Source: Bilabrum cf. latius (taxonomy: Eukaryota; Bigyra: Bicosoecida; Bigyra; Bicosoecida). From it: a stretch of 64,000 bases of DNA. Positions 31,801 through 46,800 of the stretch are shown here, one piece after another. Numbering within the stretch: the stretch's first letter is position 1; every line of letters starts with the position of its first letter. The position numbers and the translations under genes are program-made. Under the pieces are notes generated by a model. The model was not told the DNA's origin and searched no databases. It was given only the letters and a program-made list of their open reading frames with translations. The stretch is taken from assembly GCA_965178125.1 (NCBI GenBank), contig OZ237775.1, positions 310,001 to 374,000 of the forward strand, read 5' to 3'.

Positions 31801-34800
31801 CCCAAGAGGGGCAAGCACCGTGGCTGCAAAAGCGTGAAGGCCTTTCCTAGTCAAATTCACAGCCTCCCAGTACTTGTGTTGATCTCTCAGCCCCTTAAAC
31901 AGGAAACTCATGCTGTATTCCTGCCTCTCGAACCACTCCTTCGTGCCTTTCGGTCGGCACTTGACGAAGCACACAACCATGACAGGCACACCTACACTGA
32001 ACAGCATCAGCATTGGCAGGGCATACTGCAGCATCTCCGCAAAGTTCGTGTCGCACTGGTACGTGAGGTCCATGGCGAGACGCAGCTAGCCCTACTGCCT
32101 CGGGATGGTGCCGTACAGCTCGAGGTCAGCCACGGCTTGAGCAGTTCCAAGCCCGTTTGCCGCGTCCAGCAAGTTGATGGCGCTTGTGTTTGTACCCTCT
32201 CGCGCCTCCTCTGCTGCAGACTCACGGGCAGCCGCCAGGGCTTGGAAGCCTGGCCCATCTTCCGGCTGGATGACCCTGCATGACAGCATGCGCAGGGCTG
32301 CTTCCGTGATGGGGGTGTGCACGAAGAAGACCAGGAGCAGCACAGAAAGGCACATGCGGGCCTTCCACAGGTCCCAAATCTGTCCGAGCTGTATCTTGCT
32401 CGTCACACCGACTTCGATCGGGTGACCATCATGCACCTTGCCATGACCCTACGCTTGCTGGCTCTCTACGTCCGTTGAGTCTTCGACCTGCTTCGAATGA
32501 TCCCCCCGTGACTCGTGGCTCTTCTGGAATCTAGAGCCAAACCGGCGCTCCATCTCATCCCACGGCGGCAGATGGGATATGATAGGCGATGTCGTATCAC
32601 TAGGCTCAGTGCGTGCTACCAACCGCCTGCTGCTACCAATTCCACGGGAAGACAGCGCCTGGCGACTGCTTGACCTGGTTAGTCCACCATGTCGACTAGC
32701 AGGTGCGGGTGCTACTGGCGTGCCACGCTGTGGCATCATATTCAGAGCAGAGTTCCCTCCTAGCCCGAGTCCCATTCCTAAGCCATCATCTGCAGTACCA
32801 GCACCCTCACCTACACCTGGTGGGCCCACCAGCTTCGGGCCCATGCTGCCGCCAAACTGCGCTACCTGCATCTTCACATTGCGCTCGCAACCTATGCGGG
32901 CCATGCACGAATCAGGCACGCATCTGCAGCAACATGCGTCTGCCCACCTGTGCTTCTTGTATTCCTCGTCTTTCGGATTCCAGGCCTCCTGTGCCCTGAA
33001 TGCATCCCACGCAGCTCGTTTGGAGGCGCGAGTAGGGTATCTCGACTGATCTCCCTTGATCTGTCCTGCGAGCCTCAGCACGTCTTTCCACTCCTGCGTC
33101 TCAAAGCAGAAGCAGAGAACGTCTTCTATTCGCGGACAGAACCTGTCGCTGGGGCGGATTGGATTCCGCTTGAAGAATGCCAGTATGTACTGTATCGACA
33201 GAGCCGCAATCCACACCACGGCAGCGTATGCAAGCAAACCCAGTGGGAAAGAGTACTGCAAGAGAGTCTTGCCTGTGGGCTCTGTCGCATCGGGCAAGGA
33301 GCATTCCAGTGCCAGTCCGTTCATGGCCGCCGATGATCCAACGCTGGCAGAGGAGAAGAAACTCTGCAGCGTGACTGGCCAATCGATGTCCAGCTGCCCA
33401 ATGATCGCAATGCTCTGCACATGCGTGAAGATGATCTTGGCCGCGACCACTACCTGCTGGGACTCTGCTGTTTGCTAGTCCCAGGCCCGAATCAGGATGA
33501 ACGCAATCAGAAGTGCAACGATCACGCCACCGGTCAGCTTGGTTGCTAGATCGGTGAACGATTGCTCGTCGCCGCTCGGGCATACCGCACATCTGCCGCT
33601 CGCCGTCTTGTAGTATCCCGGGGTGCAACGCTGGCACAGCACGCCGGTGTGTCCCTCAATGCACCTCTCGATCGTTGCAGGATACATGGTCCGCTCCACG
33701 GTCATTGCGTGAGGCCTGTCCAAGACGTGCAGGGCCTCCAGCAGGATGGCATCGCTCTCGGGGGGTCGAAGCATGAATGGGACCATGCTGCCGTTGTCTG
33801 CCCGAGCCATAACGAACGATGGGGGCGGTTCTGTGGATGCAAGTGCCTGCATGTGTCGATGACCAGTGGGCGTAGAGCCGATGAGGCTGTCCGCACGGCC
33901 CATAGTCTGCATTCGTCTTGCATCTGCGGGCAAAGAAGCCTCACCGTCTTCACTTGGCGCATCGGTCGGTGAAAGGCGACCCGTGGTGACGACCTCTGTC
34001 AGCTGGAGCACGAAGTCCTTCCACTGCATGTGCACATCTGCCAGCGACTCATCGCCCCCAGCGGCTTGCAATGCAAACTCCTCCGCAGCAGAGGGCTCGA
34101 GCGAAATCTGTGCCGACTACGTGCGCTGGTCAGCCGTAGCAGCCGCATCAGGAACGCCCAAACAGAACTCCGGATTGTCACACGCGGCAAATCCAGTCCC
34201 GTAATACGACCATGGAAGCCTGTAGAATCCTGACTGAGCCGCGATCCTGTCCGAGGAAAAACCGCCGCACACTGCACCTTCGGGACACGGCATGCACTCC
34301 TGGGACACGGGGAGTGTGGTCGGCAGGAACCGAGAGAACTGGCAGTTGGACTAGACTGGAGCCTGCACATAGGCCCACTCGCTGTATCGGACCTTCGATT
34401 CATCACCATTGGCCAGGTGTTCCGCCCGGACCCGCACGATGTATGGGGTCGGCTCCTGCACGTTGAAGGAGGTCTCCGTCATGAACCACCCTCGCAGGCT
34501 GCCGAGGTCCGAGAGATCCTCGGCGTCCATGGGCTCCCCGCTGTGTCGGTCCACCGCTTGATCCAGCTCGTTAAGTACATTATCTATGGACAGTAAGACA
34601 TCATCGGACTCGTATGTGGCGGGGCTTGCGCCCGCATCCAGCACATCTGCCAGTCGGTCACGCAGCGTAGCCACCGCATCCGATTGAAAACCGTCCTGCA
34701 CCCATGGCACCCTGCTGGAAGGCAGCGGCTCGAGCCTCTGCTGCAGATGTGTAGTCTGCGCGGCAGTACCAAAGTCCTCCATGCGCGGCGCCGCTTCAAT

Positions 34801-37800
34801 GCGGAACCTGCTCGTGGCCAGGAAGTTCAGTGCAGTCTGTCCTGCGATCGCATTGACTGCCAGCTGCTCCAGGTCCGGGTGAGGATAGAGCCACCTGACG
34901 ACGATACGGAGATTGTCACCGACCTCGCGCCAGCTGCGGGGATCTAGCGGAGGCACGGGCGGCGGGAAGTTCTGCGCAATGCCTTTTGGGATTAGACGCG
35001 CGCCCTCAGGTGCATCCATACCGTAGTTTCCAGGTGGCAACAGGTCAGATGACCCTCCGTTTGTCTCATCCGAAATACCAGAAGCCATAGGAGATCCGTC
35101 AGCCGTATACCGTCTAAGGTTCGACACATTCGTGCGAGTCACCACCTCGATACCGACGAAAGGCTGCACAGACCCGGGGTTCTCAGTGACGAAAGTCCAA
35201 AGTGGATGTTCCTCTGGAATGGTACAGGAGAGGCTGGTTTCTCCCAGCCACCAATCAGCCGGGGTCCCATCGCACGGAACGTTCCCAACTAATATTGAAA
35301 CGATGTCTGTGCTGTCCTTGCCGAATCCCACACCGCGGATCGTGATCTTGTCTCTAGGACCTGCCTCCGATGGTGATACCTCGGTAATGGCTGGTGGCGG
35401 CACCAGCTCAACTGCGTTGGATAGATCAGAGGAGAGACCCTAAACCGTAACGAACGAGCCAGACAAAGGCCACTGCCCTCCGATGACACCACGACCATCG
35501 GTGTCAGTTGGGGCGCTTTGCGCTTCTGCAGCGGAGACCCAGTTGAGCCCAGAGCAACGAATCGATCGACCGGACTGTAGAACTTCCACGTCTTTGCATT
35601 GCACGCCGCCCAGCTGCAGAGCCGAAATCTACCCTACCGCTAAAGCCAGTGAGTCGCCATCCAAGATCAGGTCAACGTCAGCGTCGCCTGCCAGCACCCA
35701 TTCCGGCGAAGATGAGTCGAGCTGCGGTCGGCAGTACGACATGGTCAGCGGTCGAGACACAACGCCTGATATCGTCTCAAGTGTCACTTCGACGTCCTTG
35801 CCTGTGCCAGCCGGCATCATGAACTCGATCAGCTCGCTGGATCTGTAAACTGCCGCCGCCTGTCCAGCAGCAATGTACTGAAGGGAATCAGTCGGGGAAG
35901 TGACAGGGAGGCTGACGCTCAGCACGTGGTCCTCCACGCCCATCAGCCTAGAGCCGTTGTTATCTATCAGCCTGCTCACTTCAAATAGCCCGTCGCCTGT
36001 CGCGGTAGCGTTGAAACCGAACTTGCTTGCCTGGCTCGAGAGATCGTATCCCGTGAGAATCACAGCCCTCAAGTCGTCCGCACTGTTTCCAAATCCCAAG
36101 CCCTGGAGCTGGATGCTGGCATCGCCTCCAGTTCCAAGTGTGTTGGGGCAATCGTCATACGAGATGGATGTGAGGCGAGGAGGCGCTTCCAGATCCACAT
36201 CACTGAACTCAACGGACAGACCCGCAACTGTGACCTCCAGCACGCTGCTGCGCCATGCCACGAGCTGGGTGAGGTCGTTCAAATCCCAGCTGTACTGTAA
36301 GCACACAACACACATAAACACTTCAGAATTCGATGCAGCCGAGAGTTGTGCAAGTGTACCAGGAGAAACGAGCAGCAGCTGCTCAGCGTCCTCGACAGAT
36401 ACCTAGTCAAGCGAACTACACTCCACCCCGCCGAACTCCACCTTCGTCGCAACAAGAACATCCGTACCAAAGCTGCTTCCACATACTGCCCTGGGTCTGG
36501 TCTCGCCATACATCAAGTGTCTTGGATATGCAAAATCGATCTTGGGCGGCTCGTACGACATCGATCCTATGGCTAGCGTGCCTGTTCTCATAACTACCAG
36601 GACAGGTGTGTCGCTTCCCGCTCCTGGCGGCACATCGACCGCAAGCTCTGACGCAGATACCCATTGCACCGGACTCGATGCCTGCGATGATACCGAACCG
36701 ACTGTGGAACTGTCTTGGTACGCCAACGCCATGGGTAGCGTGCGTCCACCAACCTCTGTCTCATTCATCACACTCGTCACAGCCAATGCAAGCGAACACG
36801 ATTGGCCCACCACATCAGGTGCTGGGCTGGAGCTCGGAGTTGCAGTCGGTGTTGGAGTCATCGATGGTATTGGCGATGGGGACATGCTGGGTGTCGCTGA
36901 TGCCGATGCGTTCGGGCTTGCTGCAGGGGTTGACCCTGAGGCACTACTCGGGCTGGCCGATACAGATGCGTTGGACGGCAGCTCTGACGAATTTGCAGGA
37001 CTGGCTGACGATGACGGAGACACTGGAGGTGAAGGGCTGGGGCTGACAGTTGCTACACTCCCATTGGTTGAGGTCTAGTTTGCAGGCGAGGCTGATGGTA
37101 TCGCAGTTGCGCTGGAACTGGAACTAGGCGTCGGGCTCGGACTCGGGCTTGTTGTAGTTGCGTTTGTTCCATTTGTGGAAGCATTGCCTGCATGGCCATC
37201 GAATCCTGTGCTGGTGTCATCATCGGTGCCATTTGAGTCGCTCGCGCGCCTGTGCCATCCGGAAGGCTGGGCCTCCAGCCGACGCGTCCCATTTCCGCTG
37301 GTAGCGTTGCCTGCCTGTGCGGTAGGAGTCGCAGTGCTTGATGGAACGGGAGACGGCGACGCTGACTGAGATACATTGCCCGTCCCATTGGATGCCATAG
37401 CCGAGGGCGACGCGCTTGCAGAGCTATTGGACAGCGAGGGCGACGGCGAAGAGGAGACGCTCACTGACGGACTCGGAGTCGAAGTCACATTAGCTGTGGG
37501 CGATACCATCGATGAATTCGTGCTCTCGGGGGTAGCCGTAGGGCTCGGCGTGGTGCTCACATTGCCGAATACCCCGTCGTCGTCATCCGAAGCCAGCGGT
37601 GAGCTCGTGGCATTGGTGGGCGGCTGCACCGGCGTTGTGGACGGAGAAGGCAGCGCGCTGCTCGATGGTGTGGGCGCGACTCCTCCGTTCATGTAGCTGT
37701 CAAAGCATGCGAGCTGCCGAACATCCGGATCGCCAAAATCCTGCTCGGCCTCCAGCATCGATGTGGACCAAGGACCGAACACAACTGCCACAACATCCCG

Positions 37801-40800
37801 CGCGTCCAGCCCAAAGCCACGACCCCGGATGATGGCTTTGCCAGCACCACTCGTGTCGAAATCAATCGACCGGGCTGTCTCAGGCACAATCTGGTCGATG
37901 GTGGGCACCGGCTGCAAATCCATGGCCGTGGTGCTGGTGCCTGACTGGCCGCCGATGACCACTTCGATCTCCTGGGTCGGCCACTCGTCACCTGCCTCCT
38001 TCCACTCCAAGGCGCCACCTGCCAGCTCAGTGGAGTAGTTGCTTGACAGGCCAATACACGTGATGAATCGCCCGTCCAGTACCGGGACGTCCGCATCGAT
38101 GGCCGCCTACTCTCCAGCGAATCGCCTCACAGTGTCCAGGTCTGCTCCTTGTTGCACCTGCACGCACAGCAACCCGCCGATAGCAATGGAATCAATGTGG
38201 CTGTCTCTGAAGCCAAACTGCTCTCCTTCTATCACGATCGTTGCGTTGAAGTCCCTCGCAATCACGGTGTCAGGGTAGGTACGCAGGATAAGAGGCCTTG
38301 CATAGCCGATCCTGCTGTTTGAGTTGACCTCTGTCGTGATCTTTGTCCTCATGCCAAGCACCACAGGCTGTGCGGCGCCCACACCTCTAGGAATCATCAC
38401 CGCAAGGTTGTTGGAAGACTCCCACTATATCAATGGACCGTCCTGGTTGTTAAGCTGCTACACGCTGGCCGTCGATGCCATCGCGGGGGGATCTGCATTT
38501 GGGAACAGTGGCGGCAAGAACTCAGGGTCACTGCTAGTTGAATTCTGCCTCCAGTACTAGACGGTGCCATCGGCGTAAACCATGCGATTATGGTACACGG
38601 TAATCGCATCATCTCCTTCCCCGAATAGTGCATATTCCACGTCACCATCGTAGAGCCTGTCGGGTCCACGCTCCCCAGGCTACCTGTCTTCCGTACCGTA
38701 GCCCAACCCTGCGATGCGGCAGAATAGCCCGCCGCTCGTTGGAACCTATCCTTGATCGCTCGGTTCAATACCGTACTGCCGTGGATAGCTGGCGTCGACT
38801 GCGGTTGTGACCGCCAGCACGAGTGGAAGCGGCTGGGGTCTCAGGAAGTCCCTGGCCTGGGTGATAGACTCAGTCCCGCCCGCGGAGATTTCGTAGTACA
38901 CGCTGTCGGAGGGCCACTCGGGAGGGGCCGTGATGACGCAATCCAGCCGCTTTTGCTGCTCCGGGAATGCTCGAGGATTGTCGCATCGCTAGTCACCGAT
39001 GATCACGGCGTCCACCGAAACGTCCTAGTCAGCGATGCCCTCGCCAAACACGCTAAAGGTGTACTCGATTGTGCCATCCTTGGCAGGTAGGACCTGGGAT
39101 GGAACAACACTAAGGACATACACTTGCAAATACCCCACAGCGTACGCCTTCGTTCGGCTACCATCCACCATGACATAGACCTGGCCGGCATTGGACGAAT
39201 ACTCAGCTGTTTCTGCTGCCCAGTACACGCACCGACTGCTGGCATCCCCGCACAGGTTGACTCGATCTTCAGGCGCCTGTAAAGCGGGTGGGACAGATTC
39301 GTCCCATTCACCGATCACAAGCGGGAAGAATCCGTATATCTCGCTTGCCGTGCCACTGGTTCGCATCAGTGTATTGCGAAGGAATACCTGCTCCATGTCC
39401 CCCTGGTACCGGGTGTACTGCACGTATTGAATGTGCACACTCGTGCTCGCAATCCACTTTGGTGGCAGTTGCGACACAGCCGCGGCAATGACCTGTCCAC
39501 CCTTCGGCTCTAGTTTCAAGCGGTCCACCTGCTTGGGCAAGTCCAGTCCATCCGAGTCAGAATCAATCCACTGCAGCGTGGGCTGCGTGTATGAAATGGT
39601 TGGTCTGTACTCTGGTTGTAACGGAGACAGTACTTGGTGCATGTACACAAACCCAGAGTACTGCGCAGCAAGCGCTGACTAATGGGAGCTACGGTTGACT
39701 GCATGTAAACCTGCAACCCCAACAGCCGCAAGCACAGCGTCAGGGTACAAACTGTCAGCACCCAGCCCCAATTGGCTGACTGCATCTACAACGAACGTGT
39801 CGCCAAGGTCAACTGAGAGTGGCTTAGATAGGGGCTACCGGTGTTGTGGGGGCTGAAGCATACCAACAGTATCGGACAGCATGGCCGTGTCTGTTCGTGA
39901 TCGCTGCACTGATGCCTAAGCTGCTAGCATGAGCTGCATACCAGCGCCGTAGAATGACGATAACTTCATCGAGGCCCCCACCGGTATCCATTCGGCGCAC
40001 ACGGCGGACAGCGTGGGAAGATCACACGTTATCGAGTCCGTGCGGCCCGCTTCAGCCTCCTCATAGAGGTGCTTGCAGTCCACATCAAGGGGTGGATATC
40101 CGTTCGGACCCACAGATGGATTTGCAGCCGACCACATTCTCGGCTGGTTGCCAACTACAAGTTGGGTGCTGCACTGCGTACCAGAGCTTGCGGTGTAAAC
40201 ATCATTTCCGAATCCTGAAGGAAAACTTCCTGTCCTTGACGTGAAACCGAGGATGAAGTATTGCTTCGTCAATGCGTTATACCTCACTGCTGTTGTAAAG
40301 TAGGTGCTGTTGTACCTGTTAGCCTGACATGACGCCGAGCCATCCGGTCGCTTGACACTCGCTCTCACCCCTGTGGCTCCAACTGGTCTGGAAACCCCAC
40401 TCACAGGCAGGTTAGAATCGTCCTCCCAGAACTCGCACGTATAGTCCATCACGTCAGAAGTGGTGTTGGTCAACCAGCGGTACTCACTAAGTATGAGCCT
40501 GCAGCTGACCAGAGAGCGGGGCTTTTTCTGACCGAAAGGATGCTGCACGACAGAAAATTCGCCCGCTGCAGTAGCCAGCCTAGCTGCCCGATCTCTGCAT
40601 GCCTTGAGTGGTACAAGTCGACGGACCCGCCCAAAGTGCACATCGATGGGAATTGCAGATGTGTCCGCTTCAGTTGCCAGCCGAAAGTGCCTCGTGTCTG
40701 CCATGACTGCGTCCAGTGCAGATACAGTCCCGAGCTACTGGGTCCAGTCCGCGGCTGACTGCGCCTGCAGCGTCCTTGTATTTCGGAACATCGATGCAGC

Positions 40801-43800
40801 CTTCGAGAGTGAACTTGATTCACCAAGCTCTGCTGGAAGTGCAACAGTACCAGGGTCTAGTGCTTCCCACTACTGCGTAGCGTTGAACGCCAGAGTGGCA
40901 TTGACCGCAGTTGGCGAGGCCCCAGCACCAGAAGCTGTGAGGTACATGGGTACTGTAGCCAGAGAGCCCAGCGAGGGGCCTCTCATGCCAGCACTGCCAG
41001 CCAATGCAGGCGTTATAGATGAGTCTAGCGTGGCTGACCCGTTGGCGGTTCCCTGTCGCAGAAGTATGGCACCAGCTTGCAGAGCCCCATCGACCAGTGG
41101 GTCCCCGCTGGTCGAGTTGGAACCGATGGCAGGTAGGACACCAGCCATGCTCTCTGCCACACCCATTGCAAGTAGCGCAAGCGGTGCCCCTCCGTCGAGC
41201 TGAATCGTCTCTCCTCCACTGTAGTCCAGAGGCACTCGCTGGCTGGGGTTACGACCGAGAGAGAAAACCTCTGTAGCTAGGCGCGTCGAGATTGGAGGTA
41301 TGACCACTCGCCATGAGTTGGGCTGTGCAATCGTCACTGCAAGCCTTCGCACTGCCTGGCCTGGCTCACTGCCGGGGCCTTCGGCTGGCTTTGAAATGAG
41401 CTCCACTTCGGTCGTTAGAGGGGGCCTGGCCTTGGCACGCCGACCAGTCTCCGACGCATGCATCATCGGTCCTGATCGCACGGTAAGGGAGGGTGGGGAA
41501 AGGCCAATCTCGTCGTTCGGACCAAAAGGATGACTCATGTTCACCAAAGCCGGGAACACACCGGTGCCATTATCGATGCTCAACGTTGAATTAATCCTTT
41601 CGCCTGTCCACCACATCGACTGCAGCGAACTGGTTGCTTCGATGCCACCAATAGACACGTGAGGTACTGCCAGTGCACTCTAGAGCCAAGTATACTGCAG
41701 TGACCGGGGTGACACTGGATCAGGTAGGTGGGAGGTAGGGAAAGAAAGTGCGCTGTCCTAATTCGTTGCGCTCCCTACACTACGAAGTACCAGTCCTGCA
41801 GTGTAGTTAGCCGCGTCCAAAACCGAATACAAGAGCTGCTTTGCTACCTGAACGGATACTCCAGAGGAAGCCCAAAGCGCCCGCTGAGCTGGACTACAGG
41901 CACCCACTGAGTCAGTCCAGTTCTAGTGCGTCTGAACAAGGCACCTGAGTTCCGCGATGCCACCGTCGGAGTCCATGGCTGGACCTGCAATTGCTGCCGA
42001 TGGCGCCAGCCCTATGCCGCTCAGCCTCAGGTTGGATCCCCCCGCTGCATTCACGTGAGTCAGCCCGTCCCAGTTGCTGCCTCGTGGGACAATCTCTGCC
42101 TCAAGCTCGGTAGGGTAGGAAAATATGCTTGCGTTCGAAATTACTTCAGATGCAAATCCGTGGTAAGAACCGACCGATACTGTATACCCGCCAAGTGATC
42201 GTCCGTACGCCTGGTGCATACCCGACGGTAGCCACATCGCACCTTCAGTCTTTCCGTAGTGAAGGCTACCCAGCGAGCAATTCGGTTGCGCACTCGCGGC
42301 AACTACTTGTGTATCTCCTTCCGGTGCGAACTGCGAATTTCTATCCGCAGGTAGAGTTGTGCCTTGACGAATTGCTGCTAAGGCTCGCACTGCAGCTGTG
42401 ATTGGCTTATCCATACCGATGATCCTGTCGAGCGGAGCAGAACCTACCAATGCGGCATCATAGCATGCTATAGTTGCATTGGATCTAGTGGATGATACAG
42501 TCGGAGGCTGTCCAGATCCAACAGCTTCAGATACGCTCAGAAGATTGATTGAGTCGCAAAGCATGGTTCCAGCACCATCCAGGAGAGCTGTTGCAGCTTC
42601 AGGTGTAAGCCAATCCACGGACACTGGCATGGACCTGCTGATAGGTACTGCATCCATGTAGGCATAGATTCCAGTGATGCACTGCATGCCGTTAACGATT
42701 GGCTCCAAAGGCGCACATAGATCAGCGCCTGCCTGGGTAACTCGGTGCTCCACTGCGATAGGCTTAATTGGCACTCCACCGATGCTCGCCACGAGGACCA
42801 ATCCATCAAATGCAGTTATTGGAGAGCTGGTACTGTTGGAGCTCTGGACTACTGCGTTGCTTTGCACACTCACAGTGCCGATGTTAGCTCCCGTGCCCAC
42901 AGGCAGTGTGGTACCGTGGCTATGAGAGGCACTTCCTGATTCAGTGCCTACTCCAGCTGAGCGAACCACAGCAGGCTGCGCTAGTTCTGCCAGAAGCACA
43001 GGTGAATCGCGATTTGCTGTAAGCATGAGCATGGTCTCCATTCGAGCTGGCAACGACAGCTGCTCAGTTGTCCGATGGATCCCAGCCTCGCTGCCGATCC
43101 ACCTCCTAGTCTCAAGCACAAAGTCGAGGCGGCCCTCCGGCCCAACAGACCGCTCGCCCCGTGTAGGTCCGTTGCGTCTCGTCCAGATGGACACTGCTGA
43201 GATTGATCGGGTCGGCGCAGCTCCAATGGCGAGGCCCAGTGGCTTGCTCATGGACTTGGCCCCCACGATGTCAGTCACGGCTGGACTGGAAGCAGCAAGG
43301 ATGTCACCCTTCGAAGCAAACGGTGCCAGGGGATCAGGTGGAACTCCCCATGCAACCATTGGAATGTCTCTTGTCACAAGGATATCAGCTTCGATGCCCC
43401 GGCTCCCCCCGCTGGAATCATAAAGCTCGCTGGCAGTGCTTGGAGCCTCCAGACCATCACATGACAGCCTCATCATAATTCCGCTAGCTGGCCTATACTC
43501 TCCAAACGGACGCCACGGCACAGATGATATGTATGTGACAGACACGCAATGCATCCCGTAGACTCTGGCACGGAGCGGCAACAACCTGGTGTCATTCACT
43601 CGCACGGCAGGTTCCAGCATGCCATCCACTGTAAGGCTGCTACGTGTACGCAGAATGACTTCCAGCACAACTGGCGAAGGTGCGTTCTAGGAGCTACTAG
43701 TGGAACTCCGTGTCGAGCTGCCAATGCTGAGGGAGGCAGTGGAGAGAGTTGGGTCAGCCATACCGGATCGCATCCACGCGCCACCCGCCTGTTGCGTGCC

Positions 43801-46800
43801 GAGGTCCTGCTCAGGTGCTACAGCAACAGAGTGCAAGCCGGCATGATCTAACTGCCGAGCATACGGCCCTACGGACGTCACGTGTTGTGCTCCTACTGCA
43901 AGTCCCGTGCCGTGGCGGATGCCCTCCGAGGCACCCGACACAACGGCAACAACGTCCAGCTCCGTGGTTGGCATTGAAACGTGCGGACTGGTAGCACCAG
44001 CTCCCGTTGGCAAGTACGTAGCCATGCCAACGACTCTCGAGGCAAGCACGTTCTCACGCGTGCTTGAGCTGTTCGCTAGCTTCACACCATGCACTGCCAT
44101 ACTGGACAGCAGTGGTTGCTCCGGGGCCGCATCTGGGCTCGCCGCGATTGCCTAGTCCACTGCCCGCTGCACCTGCTCATGAAGACCGTGCAGCTGGCCA
44201 CCGTAGACGACTTCAGCCTTTTCTACTGATCGAACATGCAGTACATGCACAGCGCCGTGCACCTGCCGCCTCGTCGTACCGAAGCTGACACTCTCTCGGG
44301 GTACGGTTGCAACCTGGCCCGCGGCCGACACGGCCACAGCCAAGCTGCCGTCCCCGCGCAAATCACCAAGCGGGACTATGTTTGAGCCAAATCCCAAGTC
44401 AATGTCAGGTTCATCGCACTGTACCAGCACTGATACTACTCGCTGCGACTGTGTCCCTTGGAGTGGCGGTGGGGTCGGTGCAGTTGGGACAGGCCCGACC
44501 CTGACCACTCCTCCGGGCAGCACCGTGGCCTGAAGCGGCGGCATGCTTCCTTCAGGGTAGTAGATTCGCTCCTGTTCCGTGTGGTCGACCCAGGAGTAGT
44601 TTCCAGGGGGTGATTCCACAACCTTCTTCAGTTGCAGCGTAACCCTGTCGCTCGGGTTGGTGAGGTAGGACTTGCCCCGCCAGTGCCTGTCCAGCTCCAT
44701 ATTCAGAAGGTAGTCCATGCACTCCTTCTTTGGCTATGGAAGGCCAGTTGGATCTGCATTGGATGGATTGAATCCTAACGAGTGCAAGTCGAGGCACGTT
44801 GACGGGTTCCCAACGCAGTGCATGGCAGGTGCGACCGAGACAACACGGAAGGCAAGCACCTCTGGCATGGGGCCAGACAGCGATCCCGGTTCGTCCCTTG
44901 AGTACAGCATAGAGGCGTCAAGTCCTCTGCTCCGCTTATTGTACATGTAGGCCCTTAAATTCCCAAGCCATGCCAGAACAACTGCACCCTCTCTCCTCTT
45001 CCCTGCAGCTGGTGCGCCAATCGCAACAAGCAAGCCGTGGGATCTCTTCAGTCCAGCACTTGCAAGCCTGTCTCCGGCCATGATAGACGTGCTGTTGCAT
45101 GATACCATTGAAACTGCATCTACACTCGAAGAACAACACTGCACTGTGCGAGCGTATGTTGAGTTGTCTACGTGATTCTCCGTTCCTAGGATCGACGGTG
45201 GGAGGCGAGACTCGCCCAGCAATGCCACCGAAGCTCCAAAGTAGGAATACCTAACAAACACATCCGATAGAGATACGCTTCCAGCCGACGATGCCACCAG
45301 CAAGGTGTCAAGGCTTGCCAGACCGGGCCCAGCAGCACCCCGCAGAGTACCTCCATCGAGTGGAGCGAGTAGGACGGTAGGAGGAGAGGCAGACACAACG
45401 TACCTTGCCTCGAGGTCCGCGGGAGATATTCCGGGGATCTCCTTTCCTTGCAGGTGCTGGGCATCAACCATAACTCGATTGCCCTCTTGGTCGAGTGCCA
45501 TGGGCCTGTCGAGCAGATCAATGGTGTAGTCCACGATGCCTACGGCACCTCGCCTGCCGCTGTGCGCCCATGCCCTTGGGGCACCTACTAGGAATCGTGA
45601 CGAGTGCACTCGGATAGGGGGCGGCCGAATCAGACTCACTAGCAGGCCCTCAGCCAGACGCACTCGCTTGATCTGCTCGCTGCTCGCGTTTGTGGCAACG
45701 GTCGGGTGCATCCCGGATGCAGGCGCGTGGCTGGCACCGCTCAGACCGGGAGGCAGCTTTGCGAATGAGGCCCCGAAAAGGTCCCCAGGCCCCCATTCAA
45801 TCGACCTGATTGATGGGTTCCTCCGTGTTGTCACCTGTTGCATGGCACTCGAGTTCATCGGAACCGATGCATTCAGTATCGTGCCATCGGGTAGGAGCGG
45901 CTTGCCAAATGGGACAACTGTAGCCAGCAGCACGTTGCCTTGGTCGGCATTCGCAGCATCGGAAAATCGGGGCACAGCCTCGATAGTGATGCAGCCAGCC
46001 GTCCTTGCAGCAGTCGTGTTCCAGTCCCGCTCGTTCATTCCCGTCTGGGTGCGAAGCGGATCACCAACCGTAATGGTGTTGCCGTGGTGCCTTCGCTCGA
46101 ACGCAGGCTTGTGCGCCTCGCAGCCCATCCCTGTGGGGTTGCGCTGGATCGATACGGTCCAGTCGACCATTGGAGCCGGTTCATCATTCATCTGCATGCT
46201 GTTCAAGTCAACCAAAGGACCGCGAAATGCTGCTACTGGCTCTGCAGCGGTTGCAACCGACCCACGTCGAGCTCCTCTGGGGTGCGACGGGGCAACCTCG
46301 AGCGGCACTGGGCTCGATGAACCACTATGGTTTGTGTGCTCCTCCGAATCAGCATCAAGGCGCAGCGTAGCTGTAGCCGGCATCATGCAGTGTCCAGTCG
46401 TATGTGCCGGGCTGTCTGTTCCACTCAAGAACTCCGGGCTCCACAGTGCGTCCGCAACAGCAGCAGCCGCGGACACGATGCGCACTTCCTGTCCAGAAAC
46501 CGGCACGTGCACCCGCAAAGAATCGACATTTTCTGACAGTGATATGTCACATCCAAACTCTGCAAGCCATAGTTGGTTCAACCCAGGAACCTGGCTCCAC
46601 GGGACTTGAAAACCTACCGAGGATGAGCTCCACGCTTCGTCTATTGTGGGACCCGTGTAGGCGGTTGCTGGCCCCCATGTTAGGAGCTTGCAGCCTGATA
46701 CATCCACAGGGGCAACTGCGGAGCGCTTGTTTTGGCTGATAGATCGATAGGCCATACGGATTCCAACGAAACGCCGTGGTTCGTACAGTGCTGATCCGGA

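Noticed and set aside
45536-46609. 357-codon plus-strand ORF inside the giant gene
   Set aside because: It is antisense to the unbroken giant frame, has a composition typical of a shadow ORF (Arg, Cys, Pro, Ser) and no domain signature.
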